From Clostridiales bacterium (GTDB lineage: Bacteria > Bacillota > Clostridia > Oscillospirales > Oscillospiraceae), in contig JAHZBA010000012.1 of the NCBI GenBank assembly GCA_019423635.1, positions 52,302 through 72,389 of the forward strand: a stretch of 20,088 bases of DNA, in the 5' to 3' direction. Shown here piece by piece: positions 1 to 7,531 of this stretch (its first letter is position 1; every line of letters starts with the position of its first letter). The notes under the pieces are model-generated. The model was not told the origin of the DNA. It saw nothing but the letters and a program-made list of their open reading frames with translations, and did not search any database. A program made the translations under genes and the position numbers.

Positions 1-364
1 CGCCGGTGTAGTTAAGATCAAAGGTGACGGTCCAGGGGCCCGGTGCGGGGGTGTCCGCTGTCCACTTGGCGTAAAGGGTGGTATTCCCGCTCACCGTATC
101 GGCGTCAAAGTCCCAGGCGATGGTGCAGCCTGTCTCCTTGTACCAACCGCCGAAATTATAGCCATTACGGGTGGGGTCGGGGGGCTCTTGGACCTTGCCG
201 CCGTTCGCGACCTGGGCCGTGGAGGAGGCAGGCGCGCCGGTGTAGTTAAGATCAAAGGTGACGGTCCAGGGGCCCGGTGCGGGGGTGTCCGCTGTCCACT
301 TGGCGTAAAGGGTGGTATTCCCGCTCACCGTATCGGCGTCAAAGTCCCAGGCGATGGTGCAGCC
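1..364 (-). repeat. Tandem B-repeat units with a 234-bp period
   Basis: Positions 1-130 and 235-364 are identical base for base, giving a period of 234 bp (78 codons). After 130 and 364 the copies diverge. These are the two last complete B-repeat linkers in the window. The older repeats between 365 and 1600 keep the protein motif but not the DNA identity, so the last duplication is recent or kept uniform by gene conversion. Confidence 0.9.
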
Positions 365-3280
365 CGCCTCCTTGTACCAGCCTGCAAAGGTGTGACCGGT
401 CCACTCGGGGTCGGTGATGGGAGCGGGGATCTTCTGACCGTAACTCACGGAGGTCTCCGGTATGACTCCGGTGGCTCCGGCGCTGTTGAGGTCGAAAAAA
501 ACACGGTAGAAGACGGGCGTCCACTTGGCGTAGAGAATGGTATCCCCCGTTACCGTATCGATGTCAAAGTTCCAGGCGGTGGTGCAGGCCGCCTCCCTAT
601 ACCACCCTGCAAAGGTGTGGCCGGTCATATTGGGGGCGGCGGGCTCTTGTGCCTGATTGCCGTCGGCAATACTCTGGCTTTCCACCGCACTGCCACCTCG
701 GGAGTCAAAGGTGACGGTGTAGAGCGTGGGCGCAGCGCTGGCCCAGTGGGCGTAGACGGCGGTGTCCGCGGTGAAGACGGTGTTATGATCCACCTTCTCG
801 CCGCCGTCGGGGGCGGTATACCAGCCGGTGAAGTGGTGGCCCGCAAGGGTGGGGGTGGGCATGGCTACGGTTCCGCTGCTGTTGGTTTTCCGGGTGGTCT
901 CGGAGACGGAACCGCCGCAGGGATCAAAGGTGATAGTATAGAGCTGGTTCCACTTGGCGTAAAGAGTGATGTCGGAGGTCACGCTGTCGTATGGGAACGA
1001 CCATTCATATTTGCAGTCCGCGTCCTTGTACCAGCCCATGAACGCAAAGCCCTCCCGCTTGGGACTCGTGGGCTGTGGCGAGATTTTGTCGCCCTTGGGA
1101 ACGGTTTGAGAGGGGACCTTGGTGCCTTCGCCGGTCTCATAGGTGACAGTGTAGTCGGTCTTTTGCCACTTCGCGTAGACCCGCGTGGAGTCATCGGTCA
1201 CCGTATCGGTTGCAAAATTCCACAGCGTGGTATAGCTGGTATCCTTGTACCAATCCACAAAGGTATAGCCCATCATGTCGGGGTCTTTGGGCCTTTTCAG
1301 AAGTCCACCGTGGGACACCTTTTGCGTATACTCCGAGGCGCTGCCGACGTTGCTTTTCATGAAGTAGACAAGGTATTCCTTCAACTTCCAGTGGGCATAG
1401 AGCGTGGTGTGGTCGGTGAATTTGAAACCCGCCTTCCGCTCCTCGCCGCCCTCCGCCTCTGTGAACCAGCCGAGAAGATCGTGGCCCTCGTAGGAGGGAT
1501 AGGGCCAGCCGCCGGAGACCTCGGTGAAGGTGGTATTGTCGGTGACCCTGGAGACCCGTACGCCCGAGCCGTTGTTATAGTCGAAGACAATGGTGTAGCC
1601 CAGCTTTTCAAAATAATACTGAGTGGTGTATTGCACCCCCAACCCAGAGGGGGCATCCTTGCTTGCCGAACGGTAGTAGACGGAATTGCAGAGCATCACC
1701 GGTTCAAAGGCGGGGATTTGAGCTTTGTACACATAGGCATAGGTCCCGCCCCCGTCGTAGCCACCGCAGGCCTGATCCATCACGAACACCTTTCCGGCAG
1801 GGATCTTCTGGTCAAAGCTGCCCACGGTTCCCTCACTGCCGGTCCCGACGGTGACTGTGGGAGCTTTCGGAGCCTCGGAGGTGTCAACCAACTGGAAAAA
1901 GCCGCCCCGCATGAGGATGCCCACGCCGCCCCTGGCGCGGATATCGCCGCAGGAATAATATAAGCTCCCCTTTTGCGGATGATAGACTCCGCAGGGAATG
2001 CGGCCGGAGCTGTCGCGGATCTGGCTGATGAGCGTTCCGCCATAGAGATTAATGGATGTTCCGGCGTATTCAGGCAATTCACTGCCGGAGATGGCCGCGT
2101 CGTTCTTGCTGAAGAGGACGCCGCCGTAGAGCGTCATCCTGGCATGAATGGTGACGCCTTCGGCCTTGCTGGCGTGCCCCAAGAGCTTGAGCGCGGATTC
2201 CTCCGCCTCAAGATAGCCGCTGTTGATGCGGATGCCGGGGCTGCTGGAGTCCGTCTCCCTGGACGTGGTGCGGCCGTAGACGGCGACGCCGCCCACAGAG
2301 CGCACCGTACCGTTGAAGAGATTGAAGGTGCCTCCGCTCTCCACCAAAACAGCGGTCTGTCCCGGGGCGGAGGCCTCCACACAGCCGGAGGAATAGACCA
2401 CAGAGTCGTCGCTCTGCACCGAAGGGACGTTCACAGCCAGACTGTCCTCCAGAAAAAGGGTTCCCTCCACCGTGACCGCCGCCTCGGCGCCGAAGGCGGT
2501 GATGGAGTGGCCCATCAGATCCAACTCCAAGCCGTGTCCCGCCGGAATTTGCAGCGTGCCGCTTCCAAAATCCAAGTCGCTGGTCAGCCGAACCCATGCA
2601 TACGGATGATCGGCATCGTTCACCAGTGCCTGAAGCTCGGCGGCTGTCCCTGCGGTTTGAAACCGGGTATCCAGGTTCTCGGGAGAGGCCTCAAAGCAGA
2701 TCTTGGCGCTGTCGGAGCAGATGGTTGTATTGCTGGTGAGAGACCTCCATTGGGCCGCTGTGCCGCCGAAATAGATGACCTTGGCGCCTGAAAAGGCGGA
2801 TTCCCTCACGGTTCTGACACTGGCGGGCAGATACACGGCAGATGCGGTGGAAAAGGCCCTCTCGCCGATAAAGGTCACACTATCGGGGATCACAACACTT
2901 TTCAAAGAGGTGTTCCCAAAGGCCCTGTCCTGAACCGTTTCCAAGGTATCCGGCAAGGTCACCGTATGGAGGGCATAGTAGCGGGAGAAGGCGTTGACCC
3001 CGATCCTCGTGATGCCCGATCCGATGTCGGCGGATACGACCTCCCGGGAGTATTTGTAGTAGGGATAGCGGCTATAGAAGTAGTCCATGTTGTCTGTGGT
3101 GTATTCGCCCAGCATTCCAGTCCCACTGAGATAGGTGAAAGACAGCTTCCCGGTATCCTGGGAGAAGGACCACCGGTAATGGCCGTAATCGCCGCCATCC
3201 GTCTCCGCCGCCCGGGCCTCTCCCGACGCCAGCAGTACCAAAAACAGCGCCAGCAGCGCCGCCGTGATTTGCCTTTTCAT
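1..3280 (-). CDS. Large exported LRR / B-repeat surface protein (3' end outside window)
   Basis: The frame is open for about 1093 codons from the ATG at 3280 and runs off the left edge; I checked the frame at 3280, 1780 and 34. GGGAGG lies 8 nt before the ATG. Residues 1-24 are a signal peptide (MKRQ, hydrophobic core, cleavage near ARA-A). Residues 85-180 are BspA-type leucine-rich repeats (IGVNAF, VTLPDTLETVQDRAF, VVIPDSVTFIGERAF). About residues 200-480 alternate short beta-strands and look like a parallel beta-helix. From about residue 560 come at least seven InlB B-repeats (Listeria-Bacteroides type), each ending in a form of F.GWY...LYAKW, and an eighth begins at the edge. B-repeats are known from adhesins and wall proteins. 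An adhesin or surface role is inferred; the C-terminal anchor (SLH or sortase) is not in view. It has its own promoter. Confidence 0.88.
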   Translation of the reverse strand, partial: MKRQITAALLALFLVLLASGEARAAETDGGDYGHYRWSFSQDTGKLSFTYLSGTGMLGEYTTDNMDYFYSRYPYYKYSREVVSADIGSGITRIGVNAFSRYYALHTVTLPDTLETVQDRAFGNTSLKSVVIPDSVTFIGERAFSTASAVYLPASVRTVRESAFSGAKVIYFGGTAAQWRSLTSNTTICSDSAKICFEASPENLDTRFQTAGTAAELQALVNDADHPYAWVRLTSDLDFGSGTLQIPAGHGLELDLMGHSITAFGAEAAVTVEGTLFLEDSLAVNVPSVQSDDSVVYSSGCVEASAPGQTAVLVESGGTFNLFNGTVRSVGGVAVYGRTTSRETDSSSPGIRINSGYLEAEESALKLLGHASKAEGVTIHARMTLYGGVLFSKNDAAISGSELPEYAGTSINLYGGTLISQIRDSSGRIPCGVYHPQKGSLYYSCGDIRARGGVGILMRGGFFQLVDTSEAPKAPTVTVGTGSEGTVGSFDQKIPAGKVFVMDQACGGYDGGGTYAYVYKAQIPAFEPVMLCNSVYYRSASKDAPSGLGVQYTTQYYFEKLGYTIVFDYNNGSGVRVSRVTDNTTFTEVSGGWPYPSYEGHDLLGWFTEAEGGEERKAGFKFTDHTTLYAHWKLKEYLVYFMKSNVGSASEYTQKVSHGGLLKRPKDPDMMGYTFVDWYKDTSYTTLWNFATDTVTDDSTRVYAKWQKTDYTVTYETGEGTKVPSQTVPKGDKISPQPTSPKREGFAFMGWYKDADCKYEWSFPYDSVTSDITLYAKWNQLYTITFDPCGGSVSETTRKTNSSGTVAMPTPTLAGHHFTGWYTAPDGGEKVDHNTVFTADTAVYAHWASAAPTLYTVTFDSRGGSAVESQSIADGNQAQEPAAPNMTGHTFAGWYREAACTTAWNFDIDTVTGDTILYAKWTPVFYRVFFDLNSAGATGVIPETSVSYGQKIPAPITDPEWTGHTFAGWYKEAGCTIAWDFDADTVSGNTTLYAKWTADTPAPGPWTVTFDLNYTGAPASSTAQVANGGKVQEPPDPTRNGYNFGGWYKETGCTIAWDFDADTVSGNTTLYAKWTADTPAPGPWTVTFDLNYTG

Positions 3281-3321
3281 CTTCCGTCCCTCCCGTTACT
3301 TTCTCGTGAAAGTTCACGGTA

Positions 3322-3350
3322 ATTATCCCACAAAACCCCAGCGCTGTCAA
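3322..3350 (-). promoter_or_regulatory. Promoter of the B-repeat surface protein
   Basis: On the minus strand, TTGACA (3350-3345) and GATAAT (3327-3322) are separated by 17 nt. The -10 lies 41 nt before the ATG at 3280. This is a near-consensus SigA-type promoter. Confidence 0.75.
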
Positions 3351-3419
3351 GTCCGGGACGGCCTCCGGGCGTGTCTGAACGCGCAGTTTATCACGTCGGC
3401 ATATTCATGAAACGCTGTT

Positions 3420-3534
3420 GTAGGGGCGGCTATCAGCCGCCCGTCTCCCCACGAACACCGGACCTCCCCTTGGACGGACATGGATCCTCCATACCGGTTC
3501 TCCCGCGGGACGGGCGGATGATATCCGCCCCTGC
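3420..3534 (-). repeat. Palindromic intergenic repeat element, copy A
   Basis: A 115-bp element has a hairpin unit at each end in inverted orientation. The unit at 3420-3445 contains GGGCGGCT-ATC-AGCCGCCC. The unit at 3509-3534 is the reverse complement of the same pattern with GGGCGGAT/ATCCGCCC arms. The minus-strand reading of the middle matches copy B at 10088-10166, including GTCCAAGGGGAGGTCCGG against GTCCAAAGGGAGATCCGG. The element resembles REP or MITE-like families; no coding potential is seen. Confidence 0.8.
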
Positions 3535-3606
3535 AAAATATCTCCGAATCGGACACTCCCACGGCCTCCGGGCCCGCCCCCGCAGTCCTGTCGAACCTCT
3601 CCCATC

Positions 3607-3645
3607 CAAAAAGGAACCGAGGGGCGCACACGGTGCGCCCCTCGG
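3607..3645 (-). terminator. Rho-independent terminator of the lacI-yfcC operon
   Basis: Perfect 13-bp stem CCGAGGGGCGCAC (3617-3629) / GTGCGCCCCTCGG (3633-3645) with a 3-nt loop. On the minus strand it is followed by a T-rich run (TTCCTTTTTTGG). It lies 9 nt past the transporter stop. Confidence 0.88.
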
Positions 3646-3654
3646 GCTTTTCGC

Positions 3655-5028
3655 TCAGTACCCCACGGCCCCGGCCAGAAGCATGAAGAGCGTGCCGATT
3701 ACCAGATAGATCCCCACCAGGGGCAGAAAGTACCGCAGCCACTTCTGGTAGCTCACCCCGGACAGCGCCAGACAGCTCACCAGCGTGTTGGAGACGGGGG
3801 AGACCAGGTTCACCAGTCCGTCCCCCAGCTGAAAGGCCAGCACCGCCGACTGCCGGGACAATCCCAGCACGTCCGCCAGGGGGACCATCAGCGGCATGGC
3901 CACCGCCGCATGGCCGGAGCCGGAGGTGATCAGCAGGTCCAAAAGGGCGTTGGCATAGTACATCCCCAGCAGCTGGCCCCAGGAGGGCAGGCCCTCCACC
4001 AGATGCAGCAGGCCGTGGACCACGCTGTCCAGAATGCCGCCCCGGACCAGCACCAGCCGCACCGCCGCGGCCATGCCGATGGTCAGGGCCCCGGAGACCA
4101 TCTTCCGGCACCCCGCCACCTCCAGGGCGCAGATCCGGTTGGGGGAGAACCCGGCGGCGATGCCGCAGAGAACCCCCAGCACCAGAAAGACGGCGGCGAT
4201 CTCCGGCACCTGCCAGCCCCGGGCGCCGACGCCATAGACCACCAGCGCCAGTGCCCCCAGCAGCAGGGCCAGGACCAGGCCCTGCCGCGGAGCAGGCTCC
4301 GCCCGCTCCGCGAATTCCGTCTCTGTATGCGGCAGGCCGGGGGGATTGGCCCGGCGGAGAAGATACACACTGGTTACGCCCACCAGCGCCGCCAGCAGCA
4401 GCCACCGCAGCCACGCCCCGGAGTAGAGGGGCAGCTCCGCGATGGTCTGGGCGATGCCCACGGAGAAGGGGTTGTAGATCCCCGCCGCAAAGCCCGCGTT
4501 GGTGCCCAGCATCACCATGGCCATGCCGGTTTTTTCGTCGTAGCCCAGGGACCGGGCCGCCGCCATCCCCAGGGGGAGAAAGACGATGGAGGCGGTGGTC
4601 AGCCCCATGGTGAAGCCCAGCACGGAGAACACCCCCACAAACGCCGGCACCAGCCACCTCCGCCGGCGGTGGAACCGCCGGACCGTCCAGGCGCACAGGG
4701 CCGCCACAGCCCCGCTCTCCAGAATGATCTCAAAGGCGCCCCCCAGAAGGAGGACGAAGACGATCAGCTGGGGGGCGGAGCCGGTGGAGAGCGCCTCGAA
4801 GATCAGCCGGGGCAGCTGCCACAGAGCCACGGGGGAGGGCTCCCGGCGGACAAAGCTGCCGGGCACCACCACGGTCTGGCCGGAGAGCTCGTGAAACACC
4901 CGCTCATAGCTGCCCGCCGGCACCAGCCAGGTCAGCGCGGCGGCCAGCAGGAGCAGGGCCGTCAGGATCAAAAGGACGTGGGGCGCCGGAGTCTTGTCTC
5001 CTCCGGGCCGGGGTCTGCCGCCCCTCAT
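3655..5028 (-). CDS. YfcC/DcuC-family membrane transporter
   Basis: The 457-residue polytopic protein starts with a short basic, Pro-rich leader and then a long hydrophobic segment (LLILTALLLLAAALTWLVPAG). About 11-12 membrane segments follow. Features typical of the YfcC/DcuC (C4-dicarboxylate and basic amino acid carrier-like) superfamily are the early LVPAGSY, GMAMVMLGTNAGFAAGIYNPF, the TSGSGHAAVAMPLMVPLAD motif and QLGDGLVNLVSPVSNT near the C-terminus. Members carry dicarboxylates, arginine/ornithine or peptides; the substrate cannot be read here. The ATG overlaps the stop of the upstream regulator in an ATGA. This fixes the start at 5028 over an in-frame upstream ATG at 5316, which would run through the regulator gene. 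Translation is probably coupled to the LacI gene. The length is normal for the family. Confidence 0.82.
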   Translation of the reverse strand: MRGGRPRPGGDKTPAPHVLLILTALLLLAAALTWLVPAGSYERVFHELSGQTVVVPGSFVRREPSPVALWQLPRLIFEALSTGSAPQLIVFVLLLGGAFEIILESGAVAALCAWTVRRFHRRRRWLVPAFVGVFSVLGFTMGLTTASIVFLPLGMAAARSLGYDEKTGMAMVMLGTNAGFAAGIYNPFSVGIAQTIAELPLYSGAWLRWLLLAALVGVTSVYLLRRANPPGLPHTETEFAERAEPAPRQGLVLALLLGALALVVYGVGARGWQVPEIAAVFLVLGVLCGIAAGFSPNRICALEVAGCRKMVSGALTIGMAAAVRLVLVRGGILDSVVHGLLHLVEGLPSWGQLLGMYYANALLDLLITSGSGHAAVAMPLMVPLADVLGLSRQSAVLAFQLGDGLVNLVSPVSNTLVSCLALSGVSYQKWLRYFLPLVGIYLVIGTLFMLLAGAVGY

Positions 5029-6047
5029 GAGGCGGTCCGGGGGGCCGGGCCGCTGCTGCCCCGGACCACCAGGGACGGCCGGAACACCTGCCGGGGACAG
5101 GGGGGAGCGCTGTGCTCCATCAGGGCGACGGCCAGCTCCACGGCCGCCTTTCCCAGCTCTGCCATGGGGGTGTGAAGGGTCGTCAGGTCCATGTCCGGGT
5201 AGAGACCGAAATACAGGTCGTCGTGGCCGATGACTGAGATGTCGCCGGGGATGGAGAGGCCGCGGAGCCGCAGAGCGTTCAGGACGCCGGCGGCCATGTA
5301 GTCGCTGGCGCACCACAGGGCCGTGGGCAGCGGTCCCTGCGCGAGCAGCTGCTCCACGGCGTCCATGCCGGCCTGCATGGTATTGGCGGCGTTTCCGGTC
5401 CGGAGGATGCGGGGACGAAGCCCCTTGGCCTCCATGGCCCGGGCGAAGCCCTCCTCCTTTTGCTGGATGGTGCGGTTGAAGGGCTCATAGGTGAGCAGGG
5501 CGATGTCCCGGTGGCCGAGACCGGTGAGATGGTCCACCACCAGGGCGCCGCCGCTGCGATAGTCGCACAAAAGGGCGTAGGGCTCCTCCGGAGCGGTTTT
5601 GCCGCCGATGAAGATCACCGGGGTGGGCTTGCAGGCGGCCTTGATGTGGGCGATCTCACTGGTGCAGGAGGCCACGATCAGGGCCCCCACCTGGTTGCCC
5701 ACCATCATGCGGCAGTGCCGCTCCTCCAGCTGGAGGCTGCGGTGGCTGCTGCCCAGCATGACGCAGAGTCCCTGGGCCGCGGCGGCCTGGCTGACCTCGT
5801 TGAAGATGAGGTCGTAAGCCGTGTTGTCCCCCATGGCGGGGACGATCATGCCGATGGTGCTGGTGCGCTGGAGGTAGAGGTTCCGGGCGGCCAGATTGGG
5901 GGTGTAGCCCACCTCCTCGGCAATTTTCCGAACCCGCTCCTTGGTGGCCTCGGAGATATCGGGGGCGTCCCGCAGAGCCTTGGACACCGCCACATGGGAA
6001 AGACCCGCCAGCTGCGCGATGGTTTTCAAAGTGGGGCGGTTTGCCAT
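5025..6047 (-). CDS. LacI-family transcriptional regulator
   Basis: The 340-residue protein has an N-terminal LacI helix-turn-helix (TLKTIAQLAGLSHVAVSKAL, residues about 5-24). The hinge helix region (NLAARNLYLQRTSTIGMIVP) and a periplasmic-binding-protein-like sensor domain follow (ALWCASDYMAAGVLNALRLRG, ISVIGHDDLYFGLYPDMDLTTLH). I chose the ATG at 6047 because an ideal GGAGGTGA site lies just upstream and residue 2 onward matches LacI proteins; a frame extension to 6119 lacks this. It is the first gene of a two-gene operon with the YfcC-like transporter and probably controls it in response to the substrate or an intermediate. The effector is unknown, since LacI sensors bind sugars or other small molecules. 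Confidence 0.9.
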   Translation of the reverse strand: MANRPTLKTIAQLAGLSHVAVSKALRDAPDISEATKERVRKIAEEVGYTPNLAARNLYLQRTSTIGMIVPAMGDNTAYDLIFNEVSQAAAAQGLCVMLGSSHRSLQLEERHCRMMVGNQVGALIVASCTSEIAHIKAACKPTPVIFIGGKTAPEEPYALLCDYRSGGALVVDHLTGLGHRDIALLTYEPFNRTIQQKEEGFARAMEAKGLRPRILRTGNAANTMQAGMDAVEQLLAQGPLPTALWCASDYMAAGVLNALRLRGLSIPGDISVIGHDDLYFGLYPDMDLTTLHTPMAELGKAAVELAVALMEHSAPPCPRQVFRPSLVVRGSSGPAPRTAS

Positions 6048-6148
6048 GTCGTCACCTCCGGATGATCCGGCCCTGTCTGCACATGGCGGAGGGGACAGCG
6101 GCGGGAAATGGTTCGCCATGGCTCCGACAGGACCGGTAAGGTGACTCC

Positions 6149-6177
6149 ATTATAGTCTGTTTTTTCACAAAAAACAA
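6149..6177 (-). promoter_or_regulatory. Promoter of lacI-yfcC with an embedded A/T dyad
   Basis: On the minus strand, TTGTTT (6177-6172) and TATAAT (6154-6149) are spaced by 17 nt. The spacer overlaps a perfect inverted repeat, GTTTTTT-CAC-AAAAAAC on the plus strand (6159-6175). It sits where a LacI-type repressor would block polymerase. It lacks the central CG common in LacI operators, so its role as an operator is a guess. The leader is about 95 nt. Confidence 0.7.
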
Positions 6178-6224
6178 GAGGGCGGGAAAGCGCGTCCGTC
6201 TCATAGAGTCACATGCTCCCCGTT

Positions 6225-6366
6225 TGCGGGGCGCGACGACCCCGCCGCGCCGTAAATGGACGGAAATCTGCCGTAAGATGCGGCATTTCTGCCGCGGTTC
6301 CATGGCAGATCGCGGCGCGCCGGGGTCATCGCGCCCTACGCATCAGATTTGTGAGACGGGCGCGGG
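6225..6366 (-). repeat. MITE-like element, copy C, with 24-bp terminal inverted repeats
   Basis: Inverted repeats at 6229-6252 and 6313-6336 match at 22 of 24 bases (GGGCGCGAYGACCCC start). The minus-strand reading also aligns with copy D (9848-9980) through the interior and about 28 bp beyond one end (CGCGCCCGTCTCACAAAT). The interior holds a hairpin GCGGCA-GAAA-TGCCGC with a GNRA-type loop. No transposase is encoded. The element lies next to a broken SLH remnant. Confidence 0.75.
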
Positions 6367-6429
6367 GACGACGGCGCTGCTTTTCAGGCAGTTGGGCGAT
6401 TGCCTGATGCCGCTTGCCCATTGGGCCAC

Positions 6430-6625
6430 GTGGGCACGAGTGGCAGTGCCCTTTGAATTCAGGTGACCATTGCCATCGCCGCCCACGATTCCGTTGGCGC
6501 TGGCCCAGGTCACGGCATCGGCACACCACGCGTCCTCCGCCACATCGGTGAAGGGACTGCCGGCAGCCATGGCGCCTGCCCTCCCGATTGTAGAGGATCT
6601 GGGCGAGCCGGGCACGGGACAGGTT
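6430..6625 (-). pseudogene. Frameshifted S-layer homology (SLH) domain remnant
   Basis: The minus strand encodes NNLSRARLAQILYNREGRR in one frame. After a one-base shift near 6570 it continues as AAGSPFTDVAEDAWCADAVT and then WASANGIVGGDGNG, ending in ATRAHVAQW. Together they form one and a half SLH repeats with the typical TRAQLAQ and F.DV....W....V.WA..NGI patterns. No start codon, signal peptide or body of a surface protein remains. SLH domains normally anchor exported proteins to the wall polymer. This is the tail of a deleted gene, lying directly behind the sirtuin stop and in front of the MITE-like element. Confidence 0.72.
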
Positions 6626-6655
6626 GTTGTTCCAGCACGAAAAGACGGCAAACAG

Positions 6656-7531
6656 TTATGAATTTTTCAGGCCTGTCAATACGTTTCCAATGTCTGTATC
6701 TATGCAAAGGCTTCGTTTCTCGATTTCATGGGGTGCATAGGTCTGCCCCTGATTGATACAGACATAGCTTGCTTTCGGGTTTCGATGGACCTGCTGCCAG
6801 AAGTTGTACTTGATGATACCGGGGGTGTTCATGCCCACGCCCAGCTCCAGGCAGAGAACGGCGCAGTCTTGATGGCGCTGAACAAAATCCTCATACCGCC
6901 GGGCGGCGGCATACCAACCCTCGTCCTGCACAAAGGTATCATCCGCCCGGAGATTCATGGTCATGGGCCTGCCGCACCGGGGACAGCGGGGGATCAATTC
7001 CGGGGGCACCCGCATATCCCGCTGCTCTGTCCACATCTGCCGTACAACGGCCTCATTATCATAAGTCCCCTGATGGCAGGGTTCGGAGCACTGCCACAGG
7101 CCATAGTCCCCCTGGGTGTAGAACAGCCGCTTCTTGTCAAAGCCCGCAAGCTGGAACTGGTGATCCACGTTGGTGGTCAGCACAAAATAGTCCCTGCCCT
7201 CCACCAGCTTCAGCAGATCGTCATAGACCGGCTTGGGCGCGCGTTCATAGCGGTTTACCATGATGTGACGGCTCCACCACGCCCAATATTCCTCCAGTGT
7301 TTCAAAGGGGTAAAAGCCCCCGGAGTACATATCCCGGATGCCGTATTTCTTTTGAAAGTCGCTGAAATACTGTTCAAACCGTTCCCCTGAATAGGTCAGC
7401 CCCGCCGAGGCGGACAGCCCGGCCCCCGCACCGATCAGGACTGCATCCGCTTTTTCAAGGAGCTGTTTCAACTGCTGCGTCTGGACCGAGAACTCCCCGG
7501 TAGATTTGCTGGTCTGCATCCTGAAAGACAT
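6656..7531 (-). CDS. Class-M sirtuin (SirTM), predicted protein ADP-ribosyltransferase
   Basis: The 291-residue sirtuin has a GAGAGLSASAG nucleotide-binding loop at 34-44, TTNVD at 119-123 and a four-cysteine zinc site (C148, C152, C183, C186). The catalytic histidine of deacetylating sirtuins is replaced by Gln140 (YTQGDYG). This is the hallmark of SirTM, known from Staphylococcus and Streptococcus to ADP-ribosylate a lipoylated GcvH-like carrier. Asn121 of the conserved pair is present. The partner is the macrodomain gene just upstream, which it overlaps by 77 nt (or 65 nt if translation starts at Met5, 7519), so the two are probably co-translated. The ribosome site (GGGTGA) is weak. No GcvH-L or lipoate ligase gene is visible nearby. 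Family assignment is strong; the substrate is inferred. Confidence 0.88.
   Translation of the reverse strand: MSFRMQTSKSTGEFSVQTQQLKQLLEKADAVLIGAGAGLSASAGLTYSGERFEQYFSDFQKKYGIRDMYSGGFYPFETLEEYWAWWSRHIMVNRYERAPKPVYDDLLKLVEGRDYFVLTTNVDHQFQLAGFDKKRLFYTQGDYGLWQCSEPCHQGTYDNEAVVRQMWTEQRDMRVPPELIPRCPRCGRPMTMNLRADDTFVQDEGWYAAARRYEDFVQRHQDCAVLCLELGVGMNTPGIIKYNFWQQVHRNPKASYVCINQGQTYAPHEIEKRSLCIDTDIGNVLTGLKNS

Noticed and set aside
188..1963. Long plus-strand open frame (591 codons) opposite the surface protein
   Set aside because: It is the antisense shadow of the repetitive minus-strand gene; it has low-complexity Gly/Val sequence, no ribosome site and no family features.
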